A program made the translations under genes and the position numbers. The notes beneath the pieces are model-generated. The model saw only the letters and a list, made by a program, of their open reading frames with translations. It did no database searches and was not told the DNA's origin. Positions 51,662 through 63,080 of a stretch of DNA of 64,000 bases are shown here, piece by piece. The DNA is from Tilletia caries (Eukaryota > Basidiomycota > Exobasidiomycetes > Tilletiales > Tilletiaceae): NCBI GenBank assembly GCA_032718865.1, contig JALUTQ010000033.1, positions 806,001 through 870,000 of the forward strand, given 5' to 3'. Numbering within the stretch: the stretch's first letter is position 1; every line of letters starts with the position of its first letter.

Positions 51662-52386
51662 GCGATTCCCTCGCTCGGCATGCGGAGTGCGTTCGCGACC
51701 TTTTCGCAACAGAAACACGTACACTTCTTCCGTTTATTCACAAGCTCATACGTCGTCGTCCCATCCGGAACCTGATCTTCGTCCAAAAACAACACAATTT
51801 CACAAACACAGCCCCGACCGCCGGGGCGGCGGTGCCTGCGGTCACGGCTAAATGGATACCCCCTCACCTCTCCCTCTTTCTCAGCATACTCACTTGAGGC
51901 TTCCGACTCTCATGTACTTTACACCGCTCTCCTTGTCTTCCAATGACTTTCACCGTTGCGGTTTGGTTTTCACGACCTTTTGGCAGACGCCTTCAGTGTT
52001 GGCAGGCCCATTCTGCAGCATCACACACTTGTTCCAGAACTTAATATCCCTTTCCTTCAGCCTTTAAAAAATTGTACATTCCTAGACACGTCTACGACCC
52101 TTTCTCCCCCATCGGTCAACATACATTCCCGTTCGCTCGAATATAGCTTGCGCCGGGAGGCGGGCCAAGATGCTCTGCTGATCTTCCCTTCCATCCGTCG
52201 TTCATCGCATCGTTCCGTCGTCGCCTTCGGGAGGCACCTGTTGTTTGCCTTTGCCCCTGTGTCTGACTCTGACTGTTGTGACATGCCAGCCTGGAGCGAT
52301 CCTTCGGCCATGGCCCATGAAAATCGAACCGTAAGGTTCGGGAATCTGGAGAGGGTGGCAGAGGCGGAGAAGGCTACATACGAAGT
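51662..52386. other. No gene recognised downstream of VID27
   Basis: Pyrimidine-rich sequence with short frames. The first 200 bp may be the VID27 3' UTR. A frame at 52290-52386 (ENRTVRFGNLERVAEAEKAT) runs into the MITE end and has no recognised family. Confidence 0.3.
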
Positions 52387-52431
52387 TAAGGATGAGCTGA
52401 TTCCGGGGGTAACTCCGTACTCCGTCACATA

Positions 52432-53763
52432 CGAGGTGGAGGGCAGAAGTCTTTGAATGAACACAACACCAAACACCATAATTCTCATACTCTCTCCGTT
52501 CACCACAATACCAACCTCACACTTTCCAGTCACAACCACACATATGACAATAGTAGAAGTTGAAGCAATGGAGATGTTTGAGAGTAAGAAAAATTACTCG
52601 GAAAATTGACCGTGGCGCTGCCTGACGACCTTGACACGTCGGGGCATATCGTCGATGTACTTGTTGAGATGAGCTACTTCGATCTTTGCCCACTCCTCTT
52701 TGGCCGCCTCCCAAAGCTCGTCGGGCTTCGTCTGGCTGAGGTTACGAGCACGAAGACGGGACTTGAGCAGGCGCCAAGCCTTTTTCGATCGGGTTGAGAT
52801 CCGGAGAAAGTGGCGGGTGAGAATGGCGCTGAATACCCGCCTCCTTCCGAGCCTTGTTGGTAGCCTTCGAGTTATGAATGGAAGCGTTATCTTCCACGAC
52901 CTTGTAGGGCGTGAACTCCTCGAGCTCACACTGCAGCACAAAGGGGCGTAAGGCCCCATTAATGACGTGCTCAATGTAGCGTTTCGAATCGACCTTGCGG
53001 TAGCCCGTTCCCGACAATCGTACCAGTGGAGACTTCTTCCCGTAGGCGATTGCTGCCCAGATCATAACCGTTTTGCGAGCCGTTCTGAAGCTCCTAGAAG
53101 TGTTCTGAGGAACCGCAGCGGCTCCTCGAAAGCGGCTGACGAAGGGCTTGCGCCTAAGGTTAGAAGTGTCCAAAGAACACTCGTCCGTGAAGATAATTCG
53201 GCGCCAGTCAGTAATCCGGTTCTTATTTGCCCAGATTTTTCGCTTTTTGACCGCAGCAACACTCAGTGCTGGACGTTCGCGGGCGATATAGCGCGCTATG
53301 CCATGCTTGTGAGCAATGCGCCTAACCTTCCACGGCTTGATGGGTAGGCCGTGTCGGGTCAGATTTTCGGCGACGCCTCGCCATGTCGCCCATCGCATCA
53401 ACAGCACGGTGCGGACTACCCGACGACAGTCCCGTGCAGACAGCGTAGGAGGACGGCCGCTGCGCGGGAGTGTGTTATGTGACTTTGTCTTTCCCAGCGT
53501 GCCTTTGTGTAGGCAACGGTACTGGGGCTGCAGCCGATTTGTTTGGCAATGTACTCGTATGTATGGCCCATTTCAATCATATATTGAATACGGCCACGCC
53601 TGGAAGGCGTCAGAGGAGGTCTACGAGCAGCAGCAACACGCGGCATTGTGTTTGTGTAGAGAAAATGTAGGGATGCTAAGTGTGTGAAGTTGGGAGAGGG
53701 TGTGGTGAGGTGGTGGTTTTGGTGAATTTTAATTTCATTCGAAGACTTCTGCCCTCCACCTCG
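52432..53763 (-). mobile_element. Tc1-like element, complete ends, TA TSD
   Basis: 30-bp inverted ends beginning CGAGGTGGAGGGCAGAAGTC (one mismatch between the two, T/C at position 23) are flanked by TA on both sides (52430-52431 and 53764-53765). Length 1332 bp, typical of Tc1. It encodes one transposase on the minus strand. Confidence 0.95.
52594..53646 (-). pseudogene. Tc1 (DD34E) transposase with two single-base frameshifts
   Basis: It starts at 53646 (MPRVAAARRPPLTPSRRGRI). The HTH reads GHTYEYIAKQIGCSPSTVAY. A frame change near 53480 is needed to enter SGRPPTLSARDCRRVVRTVL (GRPP motif), then WATWRGVAENLTRHG, IIFTDECSLDT (first Asp), VMIWAAIAYGKKSPLV, YKVVEDNASIHNSKATNKAR (second Asp) and PPLSPDLNPIE (Glu, 34 residues between). 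An extra A in the run after PIE (about 52787) shifts the frame; the other frame continues KAWRLLKSRLRARNLSQTKP and WAKIEVAHLNKYIDDMPRRV to a stop at 52594. Only these two indels separate it from an intact transposase of about 350 residues. Confidence 0.88.
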
Positions 53764-53999
53764 TAGCACAGGTATTTCCTCGGTACTGCGGGGAATTTTC
53801 CGTAACGCCCAAAGGCCAGCTTCGTGCTCCGGAAAATTTCCTGGGATGCTCAAATGCCAGCTCCGTACTCCGGTAACATTAAGGTACGCTCCTGATTCTC
53901 ACTCGGTACTCCCGAGTCTCGGCTCCCCCGGAGTGCGGCCTCGGATAACCGGGGCGCTCCGGCAAAGCCGCTGCGGGGCTTACTCCGTGCTCATCCTTA

Positions 54000-54895
54000 C
54001 CCCGTACTAATTCTGAGCACGGAGGAGCCCCCAAAATGGAATTTCCCGGAAGTCAAGGATTCCGGGAGATAGCATGGAGTACGAAACCGCTTTTGAGACT
54101 TTGAGTAGTCAGACGGAGTACGGAATTTATCCGTGCTATCCAGCAGGAGCACGGAATGCTTACAATCTGATTTACCACTTGGGACCCGGAATGTGGAATT
54201 TGAAAGTGAAGTGTTATTTTAGCCGGAATCCGGGAAAATTGCGGTGCCCAGAATTGAGTATTCACGTGACCCGAAAACGCCCCAAATGGGGCGAAAAAAT
54301 TGCTCATTTAGGTCGCAACTTTTGCGTGTGTCGGCGTACGGAATTTCGGCGGTATTCCGTATTACGAAGCCATGGAATACGGAATGAACTGTGGTGCAAG
54401 CCATACAGGAGCTTTGATGTGCTTGAGGTTAATCCCGTTTCAATATGCTTGAAGTCTCCGATGAATTTAGTTTATGCAGCGCATCATGCATGGCAACGTT
54501 TCAACGTTTGAGAATTGAATCCAGGTGATGTAAGATGTTGAACAGCTTCAATTTTCCAGTAATGCGATCGGCGTTTTCCTGTTGGAATGTCACACACTTA
54601 TATTACATCTATTTTTGACTTGATCAGGGTTTTAAACCCCAAAGGTTGAATAGTCAACTTTAAAGGAAGGCAACTGTTGTTGTTCGATTTGCGTGACAGC
54701 CTGCACTGTACAATATACACGCTCAGTTTGTTGTTAGCTCAATGATCATCCAATGATGCTGGTCAACTTTTTTTAATGGTAGTCAACTTTTTTCAATGGT
54801 AGTCAATCTCTGCATTCCTCTCTTGCGTCTACTTTAGACTTCATCCAAATCTTTCCCTCTTCCTCAGCGTTCAAATACTTTCCACCTCAACAAAA
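54000..54895. other. CGGAAT-type repeat (54000-54380), then no gene recognised
   Basis: 54000-54380 has GGAATTTCCCGGAAG, CGGAGTACGG and CACGTGACCC motifs related to the TAAGGTTGTCC family, but no termini. 54390-54895 is AT-rich with a CT-rich stretch before 54896, compatible with a promoter/5' UTR. A TCAACTTTTTTCAATGGTAG motif is repeated at 54762-54806. Confidence 0.4.
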
Positions 54896-55270
54896 ATGTC
54901 CATTCCGAACGGAAACTCTGGATTTATTCACACTCCCAAGTGGCTTACTCATCTGGCTATCATCACCGACTTGGTACTCGGTAGCCCGACTAGCACCGAC
55001 TACATTCACGATATTGATGTCTCCATATTCGATTCTGACGACATTAATCACACTGCCGTCCTCAACCTGTGGGCCTAAAATCCTCCAGCGGAGGGCGCAT
55101 ACATCCTCAACCACGCGCCGTTCGCAACTGAAAGTCCCCACAGCGGCTTCTGCAACTTCATTTTTACCGCAAAAGGGGTATTCAGAAATCCAGAACTAGT
55201 GCTTTTCGAGAGGTCGAAAAGTGGAAGTTCTGGAGCTCTATCAGTGAAACCCTCTAGACTTCTTCCCCGG
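54896..55270 (+). pseudogene. Unrecognised small gene, frameshifted
   Basis: The ATG at 54896 (MSIPNGNSGFIHTPKWLTHL) continues IITDLVLGSPTSTDYIHDID and DINHTAVLNLWA, then TAA. One base later the text continues coding-like: NPPAEGAYILNHAPFATESP, GFCNFIFTAKGVFRNPEL. A single-base indel at about 55075 would join the two into one protein of about 120 residues. The acidic, beta-rich composition has no recognised family. Confidence 0.4.
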
Positions 55271-56436
55271 CCAAAATCGTGCGAGTAGAAACCTCTTCTG
55301 TCCAGAACTCTCCCTTTCCACCGAGCGGGAAAAAATGACCCCTCTCACCCAAACCGACACAGCTCAATGGGATCTCAACCATTTTCCTTAATCAAAGCGC
55401 ACTTTCTTCTTCGCGGAAAGCTCTACCCAGACTGTCTTTGCTCTGAGTATGGTTTACTGACACGCTTTCGTGGTGTCTCTCGTGGAAGAGCTCGAAGACC
55501 TTTTTTTGGATGGTTTCGTCGATTTTTGTTGATTCTACCAGACTTTTTTTCACTTCTCGCACCATGGCACCAAATCATACATAACGAACAGCACCAAAAT
55601 TTTAATGGAGAAACGGTGCTGCGTTCAGGTATCCACTGCAGGTTCAAGTACAACGATTGGTGATGTTGTGGTCAGTTATCGTGTTGGAAGTGACCTCTTT
55701 TCAGGCGATGCGCTATATTGGCAGACTTAAACCGTTGAAAACCTGCCTTGATCCGCGATGGCCAAAGCACGAGTTCTGCCTGCGAAGGAGTTCTGGACGA
55801 ATGTGAGATTTGGAGGGTGTTCAAAATATACCCGAAAAAGCACAAACTCTGGACGTGTCCAAAATTAAATCCGAATACCCCTAAAATGAGCCTTTTACAG
55901 CAATATAAAAAGACCACGTGGCACTGTAAAGGCCTGAATCAAAATTGAAAGTCTCCACCACATGGACGCTTCAAACAATTCCAATGGTTTTATCAAGGCC
56001 TCAGTTCTTCAAATGCCGGAACGCTGGGACTCTCGGCCAACTAGAGACCATGGATGCCCACACCATCACTTCTCCCTCAATTTCAGCAGCTATGGTCCAG
56101 AGACCTGGACAAAAAGAGCGAGAGTGAGCCGGGTAAACCCAGGAGCCCCATCTGCTCCTTTTCTATTATTTATCGCATCGTGTCTCAATGCAGGAGGGCC
56201 AAGTAAAAGTCCTAGAAGCCGGAATATGGCTTATTAAGACCACCAGTCTCAAATCAAAACAAGACGAGAGCTGTGAGTCAATCGGCGCTGAGAGCGTTTC
56301 AGCAGCGTGAACGATGTCTGAGCAGCGTCTTGGTAGCTCCAGCAGCGTCCTGGTAGCTCCAGCAGCGTCTCAACCGCTTGTCAATTTTTCCTGAGAGGTA
56401 CACAGGATCAAACAGAAGCCACGAAAGGTCTCCAAG
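55271..56436. other. No gene recognised
   Basis: Short frames such as 55962-56237 (plus) have no motif. 56285-56370 has three near-tandem copies of TAGCTCCAGCAGCGTC. It may belong to a decayed element that includes the pogo remnant that follows. Confidence 0.3.
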
Positions 56437-56688
56437 ATGACACAGAATCGTAAAAATTCTTCCTGGTGGTTTAAAAAATCAGAGAACATCGTCACAAAGT
56501 GGGACATCCATCCTAAAAACATCTGGAACGCCGGTGAAATAGGATTTCGCATTTGTATCGCCAACGGTAAATGGATGATCACCCTCTACCTTTGTCGCGA
56601 GAGGCAAATGCTATCGTTTCGATCAGACTTCTCCTTGACTCGTCACACATTCTTGAGCCTCTGGATGTATTTGGTATTTCTACCCTAA
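56437..56688 (+). pseudogene. Pogo-type transposase remnant
   Basis: It reads WWFKKSENIVTKWDIHPKNI, WNAGEIGFRICIANGKW and FSLTRHTFLSLW. The block IHPKNIWNAGEIGF corresponds to the IxPxNIYNMDExG motif of fungal pogo/Tigger transposases, with the catalytic Asp replaced by Gly. No other catalytic motifs are in phase. It is unrelated in detail to the pogo copy at 35-42 kb. Confidence 0.5.
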
Positions 56689-57485
56689 ATAAATCGGCAG
56701 AAGGAGGCAATTAATGCGACTACGCGCTCAAAATGCACGAATTTTAGCAGGGTCGAGTTTCTCCCTGCACTGGCTTTCATTGAAAAAAAAAAACAAATAA
56801 TGAAGACAAACAAAATCTAACCAAAGTTTAAGCGCACTGGGATCCACGCTTCTAATCCAGACATTGTGTTGTTAACATTTGCGGCGCCGGTCGACTTCTC
56901 CGCTGCTGCTGAAGATCCCGTCCTGAGCACTCTTGCTCAATCTTTTTCGTCTCCGGCCTTACAAACACTCTCTCGCAGCGCAAAGAAATTCGGCAGAGGT
57001 ATGAATCTGATTTTTCTCCGACCCGGCGAAGTACATACGAGGCACTTGCTGCAGATGCACACTGGAAGTTTAGCGGTGAAGGCTCTCAAGAAGCAGACCG
57101 CAGCAGATCCGAAATGTAACCAGAAAATGAAAGGGCTTAGAAAGTAGTACAGTCACGTGGGGTTCTGTATGCGAAGGGGGCGGGAGATTTTAAGAGACAA
57201 AGGAGGAAGAGCGACGAAATGAGTCGATTGACGGAAGTTTGGCACAAAATATTCGTTCAGGCTCGACAAAATATCAAGCGGCGTACAGGATCGCAGATAA
57301 GAAGCAAAATTATTGAGCTCGTCTTCATCATTAAGCTTTGAAGCCTCCATCTGTGGAGACGACTTTTTTGCTTACTTAAAAAGCTGGACAAGCACCCGAC
57401 AACCATTGGGCCCGACTATCAATTTTGATTCTGATCCTATTCACCGTCTTCTGTTTTTCAACATGCGGCGATTCATTCTGTAACA
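56689..57485. other. Unassigned; one 93-codon frame (56866-57147, plus)
   Basis: The frame reads FAAPVDFSAAAEDPVLSTLA and SSPALQTLSRSAKKFGRGMN, with a basic end. No family is recognised and the flanking sequence has no other coding signal. Confidence 0.25.
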
Positions 57486-57735
57486 CCACTAGATAGTCAC
57501 TATACAGTAGCTCCAGCTACTCATTGTTACATATAGTCACTATCTCAGCTACTCGTAGCCACAAATAGTGACTATTTTACTAAATGTGATTTTTTGTGTT
57601 GAACAGGGGCTGGCTGAGACACCTGCTGGATAGTTACTATGTAATAGCTCCAGTCACTTATAGCCACATATAGTGACTATGTCGATTTCACTTTGTGCTT
57701 GACTGGTCACAGGTAGCTACTGGAAGTGACTATAG
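57486..57735 (+). repeat. Fragment of the CAAGGCTCGGCAA MITE
   Basis: It is collinear with 50258-50512 inside the VID27-disrupting element (CCACTAGATAGTCACTATA ... GGTAGCTACTGGAAGTGACT). Neither terminus is present. Confidence 0.8.
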
Positions 57736-57960
57736 TCAGTGTTGAACATACTATTAGAGTATGGAGTATTCCTATATACTATAAAATATACACTATTTGC
57801 AAAAACATATATACTATCGTGTCCCGGGAGAAATTAAGTTACAATTTTACACAAACCTTATTACAAATAACATCTTGGAAAACATACTATATACTGTTTC
57901 AAAATCTGGCGAAGGTTAAAGCATGTGTAAGAATTATGGCTGAGTGTGCTGATCAGTCGT
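57736..57960 (-). repeat. CAGTGTTGAACATACTA fragment (CAGTG hAT-type MITE)
   Basis: It begins CAGTGTTGAACATACTATTA, similar to the reverse complement of the right end of the 11104-11794 element (CAGTGGTGCAACATACTATC). ATATACTAT motifs follow. There is no second terminus. 57961-58058 holds no gene. Confidence 0.5.
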
Positions 57961-58058
57961 AGCCACTCTTCCATATTCTACTGGTTATAATTACTACTTA
58001 TTAGTCTCCATCAATGTTCATAGTAGTGTGGGCATCAATGATGAATTGATGTTGCGCC

Positions 58059-58570
58059 TAAGGCTGTTCCCGGAGTAAGCGGAGGGCTCCGCCTCCGCAG
58101 ACTATAAGACAGAGCTGAAAAAACCAGCTCCGCGTTCCGACGGAAGTTTACAAAAGTTGAAATCTCAGCGCTTTTTCTGGGCGTTTTCATAAAATTCCTC
58201 CGTGATCCGTGTATGCGGAGCTCAGAATTTTGTCGCAGCGCAGTGGTGGGTTAAGTTGCTCTCAGGGGACTCCATTCACCTTCTGAAAATGTTGCGGTAT
58301 TGGCTCCAGTGCTATTTTAAAGTTCTCAACGGATGATGATGCCTGTTTTATCCCTTGCGCGTGTCTCGACAATGTCTATTTTCTCGGAATTCTGCACATT
58401 TCGGCGGATTTTTTTTTACGGAATTCCGACGGAGCGCACCCAAAATGAGGTCACGTGACCCTTATTTCGACCATCACGAGACCTCACAGCTCCGTTGGAA
58501 TACCGCGGAAATTCCGCCGGAATTGTCACACCATTTTGACGACTCCGTGCTCCGCACTTTTGGCCAGTGA
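58059..58570 (+). repeat. TAAGGTTGTCC MITE, diverged copy
   Basis: It begins TAAGGCTGTTCCCGGAGTAA and follows the order of 46785-47370 with internal deletions, including GAGGTCACGTGACCCTTATT. It ends near CTCCGCACTTTTGGCCAGTG. 58571-58948 shows no gene; a short G-run is at 58861-58870. Confidence 0.75.
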
Positions 58571-58948
58571 AAATTTCGGACGAAAGTGACGTGATTTCCC
58601 AAAGGGTGAGGAGCTCACGGGCCAGCAGCAGCGCCACAGCGGGGAGGGTTAGTTCTCACCACGAAAACGGTGACGTGTCGTTCAAAAAGATGACGTGTCT
58701 TTTTCCAGGGTTAGGCGTTTTCAAGCTTGCTCCGCGTGACGCGCAAGTGGGACACGAGGTGGCACGTATGATAGGAATCGGCTGAGAGTGACGCGCCCAA
58801 ACACTTTTCACGTGACATGCCCTGACACCACTAATCCCCCTTTCTTCCCCAGGGCAAGAGGGGGGGGGGGGTTATATTTGTTCACCACTTAATACAATCC
58901 AATCCGTGCACCCATTACCAAACACGCTATGTGTATCGCTAGTATGTT

Positions 58949-59672
58949 CAGGGCTCGGCTCCGACTATAGTCGCACGTTTTTTAGCATAGTCATAGTCGT
59001 AGTCGTAGGCGTTTTTTTTATTTTTAAAATCCGAGATAGTCATAGTCGTAAGTCTGACTATAGTGGCATAGTCGACTACAGTCGCAGGCTTTTGCGCAGC
59101 CAAATTTTGCACTATAGTGTGACTATAGCCAAAATTGTGACGCCTGTGCGCCACTATAGTCGGACTTTGGGACAATAATTTTCGCACTATAGTTGCACGT
59201 CAAATTTCAGACTACAAATAGTTATGGTGTAGGTCGCCCTCAATTGCCTGAAACTGGATATAGTCAGGCTATGGTTCGGCTATCCAACCATAATAGTCGC
59301 ACTATAACTGGCTATAGTGTTCCATGGGCAATGGATGAGATAGTCTGACTATAGTGGTGGCGGTCGGTCCTGTGGCTATAGTGGCAACTTCAAGCTACAA
59401 TAGTCAGACCATGACATACTATAGTCGAACTATAGCCGGATTCTTTGCTGCGACTATAGCCTTGACGTCCAGCTATTGTCCGACTATAGTCGCAAAATCA
59501 ATTGTAGACCAGATTTTTAACGACTATGGCGACTATTGTCTTACATTTTCTGGAGCATAGTCATAGTCATAGTCGTAAGTGCGACTATGAGCGGCTATGA
59601 CTATAGTCGCTCATAGTCGTATGAGGCTATAGTCGTAATAGTCGTAAAATCCCATAGTCGTGCCGAGCCCTG
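58949..59672. mobile_element. CAGGGCTCGGC hAT-type MITE, complete copy
   Basis: The ends CAGGGCTCGGC (58949) and its inverted copy (59672) are flanked by an exact 8-bp duplication AGTATGTT (58941-58948 and 59673-59680). The 724-bp interior consists of GACTATAGTC-type palindromes. It has no coding capacity; the apparent 68-codon frame 59354-59560 also appears unchanged in the inverted half copy at 61287 because the DNA is nearly identical. Confidence 0.93.
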
Positions 59673-60228
59673 AGTATGTTTAACAGACGCGTGAAGAACA
59701 GTCCATTCTTGCTCTTAGTGTGCAACACCAGCGCGGTGGCGATGAGAGACAAGTACCAATATAGCAGTATAGAGTGCAATGCGCCCATGTTACGCAGCAT
59801 GCCGCCGCTGGCCCCTTCAGATTCAATATTTCTCTCGTCTCCTTGAGGCAGGTGCAGTTGACGGCAGCGGAAAACATTCATTGCAAAAACGCTCCGAGAT
59901 TTCGTAAGCACGCCGTCATTGCCTGCCTTTCACATCAACATTGGAAGTTAACGCCCACTACCAACACGACGCGCCCACATCAGCAATTTCTTTCCACACA
60001 GCATGTCAACGTCAGCCGCGATACATGCATCCACGTCGGGATGCAGCCACGGTGCGTGTCTTAATTTTCTCCAGTCCTACGCTCGCAGCCGTACTGAACG
60101 TAGAATTCTCCATACTTTCAGGTCCACCAGGCTTTCTTCACCTACAGGATGGCCAGCTTACGCCTGCTACAACAGGGTGTCACCAAACAGTTCTTATCGC
60201 CCAGCCTGTAACGTGCCAGCATGCATCG

Positions 60229-61276
60229 ATGGCTAATTACGACCAGTGTCGGGTGTGCTCGGACTCAAAGAGCGGTCGAGGGCGGCCGAATACAACTTGC
60301 AGCTGGGTTGGCTTCAGAGCGATTCGTTCAGAGGTTGACGGCAAGGGAGCCTACATACGGCACGAAAACATGGCCTATGCCAAGACGCCGGTCAGCCTTC
60401 TTCCAGACTGCAGCAAGTCGAAGGCGCTCGTCGGAAGGTCGGCAGAAGAGAAGGAAACAGCCTTGGTGAGTTCCTTCCCTTGAAGCAACCATAACCTATC
60501 CAACGACTTAGTCCACTTTCGCACAATGTGCACATGATATATCCTCACAGTTCCATATCGCATCTACCCTCGATGCAGACCTTCGGAAGGAGTGCGCGGC
60601 CGTCTATGCCGCAGGGGATCTTCATCTCACGCGGGCCGACAGTTGCACGTCAAGGCAAGCTTGCGATGGATGTACGCGGATGGTTCTGGCGGTCTTTTTC
60701 AGTTGCCCCAGCTGCGGCCTAGAGCTTTGCCCGTGGTGCTTCGACCTGCTGAAGGACGAACAGCTTCGCCAAAACGCAACGCAGGAGAAGCTGGCCATGG
60801 TGGAGGGGCCCGACTCCGACAATTTCCTCGGCTGTCGCGCTGTCGCCACCACCAACTTCGCCACCCACGCAGTGGAGGACTTCGTGCTCGTAACTCAGGT
60901 GGCCCTGGACGATTTGCTCTGGCTTAGCGGACTCTGCACGGTGATTATCCAAAAGGTTAGTCAGAGGGCGCTCTCGGCCGCAGAGGACGAGGTCAAGGAC
61001 TTGGAGAACGATACGGAGATGGTCTCAGTTACCTCTTCGGCAGCACAGACCGGCGTCGAGGCCTCAACCAAGCCCCATCGACACTTTTCGATAACATACG
61101 AGCGACGATTTCCCGGCGTCGTCCGTCGACTTCTCCTGTTCGGCGACGAGGTGGCCGTCGTAAACGCGTGTCCTACGACCAATCTGTGGACCCCCAGCCA
61201 AATCGTAAAGGAGCTCGCCAACGCCCCTCGTCTTTTCACCACGGTCGTCAGTAAAGACCCTGCCGATGAACCGTAG
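60229..61276 (+). pseudogene. N-terminal zinc-binding part of a KDM3-like JmjC protein
   Basis: The ATG at 60229 (MANYDQCRVCSDSKSGRGRP) has two Cys clusters, CRVCSDSKS and TTCSWVGFRAI, reminiscent of the CxxC..C region before the jumonji domain in fungal proteins. An 85-bp intron (60466-60550) keeps the frame. Exon 2 reads FHIASTLDADLRKECAAVYA, SCTSRQACDGCTRM, VLAVFFSCPSCGLELCPWCF and DLLKDEQLRQNATQEKL, a cross-brace Cys pattern typical of JMJD1/KDM3 demethylases. It runs through FSITYERRFPGVVRRLLLFG to a stop at 61274. No JmjC fold (HxD...H) is present; the downstream part is missing at a MITE. The frame is open upstream to 59941, so the start could be earlier. Confidence 0.6.
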
Positions 61277-61286
61277 ACGGAAGAAG

Positions 61287-61651
61287 CAGGGCTCGGCACA
61301 ACTATGGGATTTTACGACTGTTACGACTATAGCCTCATACGACTATGACTATGACTATGCTCCAGAAAATGTAAGACAATAGTCGCCATAGTCGTTAAAA
61401 ATCTGGTCTACAATTGATTTTGCGACTATAGTCGGACAATAGCTGGACGTCAAGGCTATAGTCGCAGCAAAGAATCCGGCTATAGTTCGACTATAGTATG
61501 TCATGGTCTGACTATTGTAGCTTGAAGTTGCCACTATAGCCACAGGACCGACCGCCACCACTATAGTCAGACTATCTCATCCATTGCCCATGGAACACTA
61601 TAGCCAGTTATAGTGCGACTATTATGGTTGGATAGCCGAACCCATAGCCTA
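61287..61651 (-). repeat. CAGGGCTCGGC MITE half copy, inverted relative to 58949-59672
   Basis: It begins CAGGGCTCGGCACAACTATG and matches the right half of the 58949-59672 element almost base for base, except for a deletion of about 45 bp near 61345. It ends at GCCGAACCCATAGCCT. Together with the complete copy it forms an inverted pair enclosing the KDM3-like fragment. Confidence 0.85.
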
Positions 61652-63080
61652 GTTGGAATCTCCCGGGCCCCTCGGAACGGAGAGGAACGGGACTCAGTCA
61701 AGAGGTTTCCGACGCCAAAGGAGAGTGTAGATTGTACTCAGAGTGAGCTGAAGTACATGCGGAATGCGATATAGTAGAACAGAAGAAAGGTGAAGCTGAG
61801 AAGCTGAAGAGGGAAGAAGAGGTGCTCGACAGACCATGAGACTACGGATGAAGACCACTCCACAGTGGTAAGAGACCGGATTTCCAACTCTCCCACCTCG
61901 AGTACCCTGTTCTGACATTTGACAGTGACCAATACCTAGCCAACCGTGCTGAGGTGAATGTCCTGCTCTCCATGACCGTGGTCGCCGGCTTTTTTGAGGA
62001 AGTTTGTAACGTGATTGAAGTGATGAAGTGAAATTAGAGGGTGTGTGGGTCGACTGCAGATGACGGCGAAGTCGAACTGCATGAGGTTGAATGCTGCATG
62101 ACGTGTTGAATGCTGAGTGCTGAAGGGGTGTGATGTCGTGCGGAGGTGCTGTGATGACGATAATGGCCGTAAGAGGTGTTTGTTGCAGCCGGTCGTGCCC
62201 ATGTGCTGACTGCTGATGTGCCGAACCCGCCGCTGCTCCCACCGTTCCTGAACGCCAAAACCACCATGCCTTCCCAAACACTGACCATTTACCGCCTAGC
62301 CTCATCCTGCACCAATATACCTGCGCTGCCATCCTGCTCCGTACCTGCTCCCCACACTGTCGCGCCGCCTGATCAAGCCCACCACCGCCAACATGCCCAC
62401 GTATCGTATGTCCTTATACGACTGCCTAATCCTAGCACCCGAAACACTGCCCACCAGCCACTGTGCCCGTGCTTGTCCCTCAGTCGTCATTGGGTAATGA
62501 GTCGACGCCGAGGTACTGGGCAACGCCGAAGAGCGGAGAGAAAGGGAGCAAAGGGAGGATTTGGCTGCATTGAAGGCGTGAGGACCTTAAGTTGCGTCTG
62601 GTGCGTGCGTCTGTGCGCGGAACCGAAGCTTGCTGGATGCCCATCGTTGGGTGTCCAAGCTCCGAAGGCAATGCACCACTGGCCATGATCGAAACACTCC
62701 GCTGAGTGCTGTGCTCCTCTTGAACGAGTGTCGACCCGATGAACTTGTCGCTCGGTCTCCTTGACGACCGAGACTTGAGGGAGTGGCAGATCTTGCGCGT
62801 GGTGGTCGGGTGTGAGGAAGAAACGCAGAACGCGCGTTCCCCTTTTTGCTGCTGCCGCCGGCTATGCCGATCGCGGCCCGACAACCCGACCCACACCAGC
62901 TGTCGATCTCGATGCCGTTTGACTTGGTGCCGATGCTTGTATCGGTAGCGTGCCGATAGGGTACTGACCTGCGGGGAAAGTACGAGTAAGAGGACAACGT
63001 CCAATAACCTTGAGACAACGTCTAAGGGGAACAAAGGCAACGCCAGAGTGTAGAAAAGAGAGTGCAGATGAATTGAGTAA
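61652..63080. other. No gene recognised
   Basis: Short frames on both strands have no motif (for example 62480-63040 minus and 62176-62688 plus). 62090-62170 shows repeated TGCTGAGTGCTGA-like sequence. Confidence 0.3.

Larger units (their letters stand above)
52387..53999. repeat. Deleted TAAGGATGAGC MITE split by a Tc1 element
   Basis: The left piece 52387-52431 (TAAGGATGAGCTGATTCCGG...CCGTCACA) and the right piece 53764-53999 (CACAGGTATTTCC...GCTCATCCTTA) are contiguous in the copy at 48686-49355. There the same sequence, CCGTCACATTTCACAGGTAT, is uninterrupted. Without the Tc1 insertion this copy is only about 280 bp, an internally deleted derivative. Confidence 0.85.

Noticed and set aside
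59354..59560. A 68-codon frame identical at 61355-61561 as a conserved peptide
   Set aside because: Both are GACTATAGTC-type repeats inside copies of one MITE. The identity reflects recent copying of DNA.
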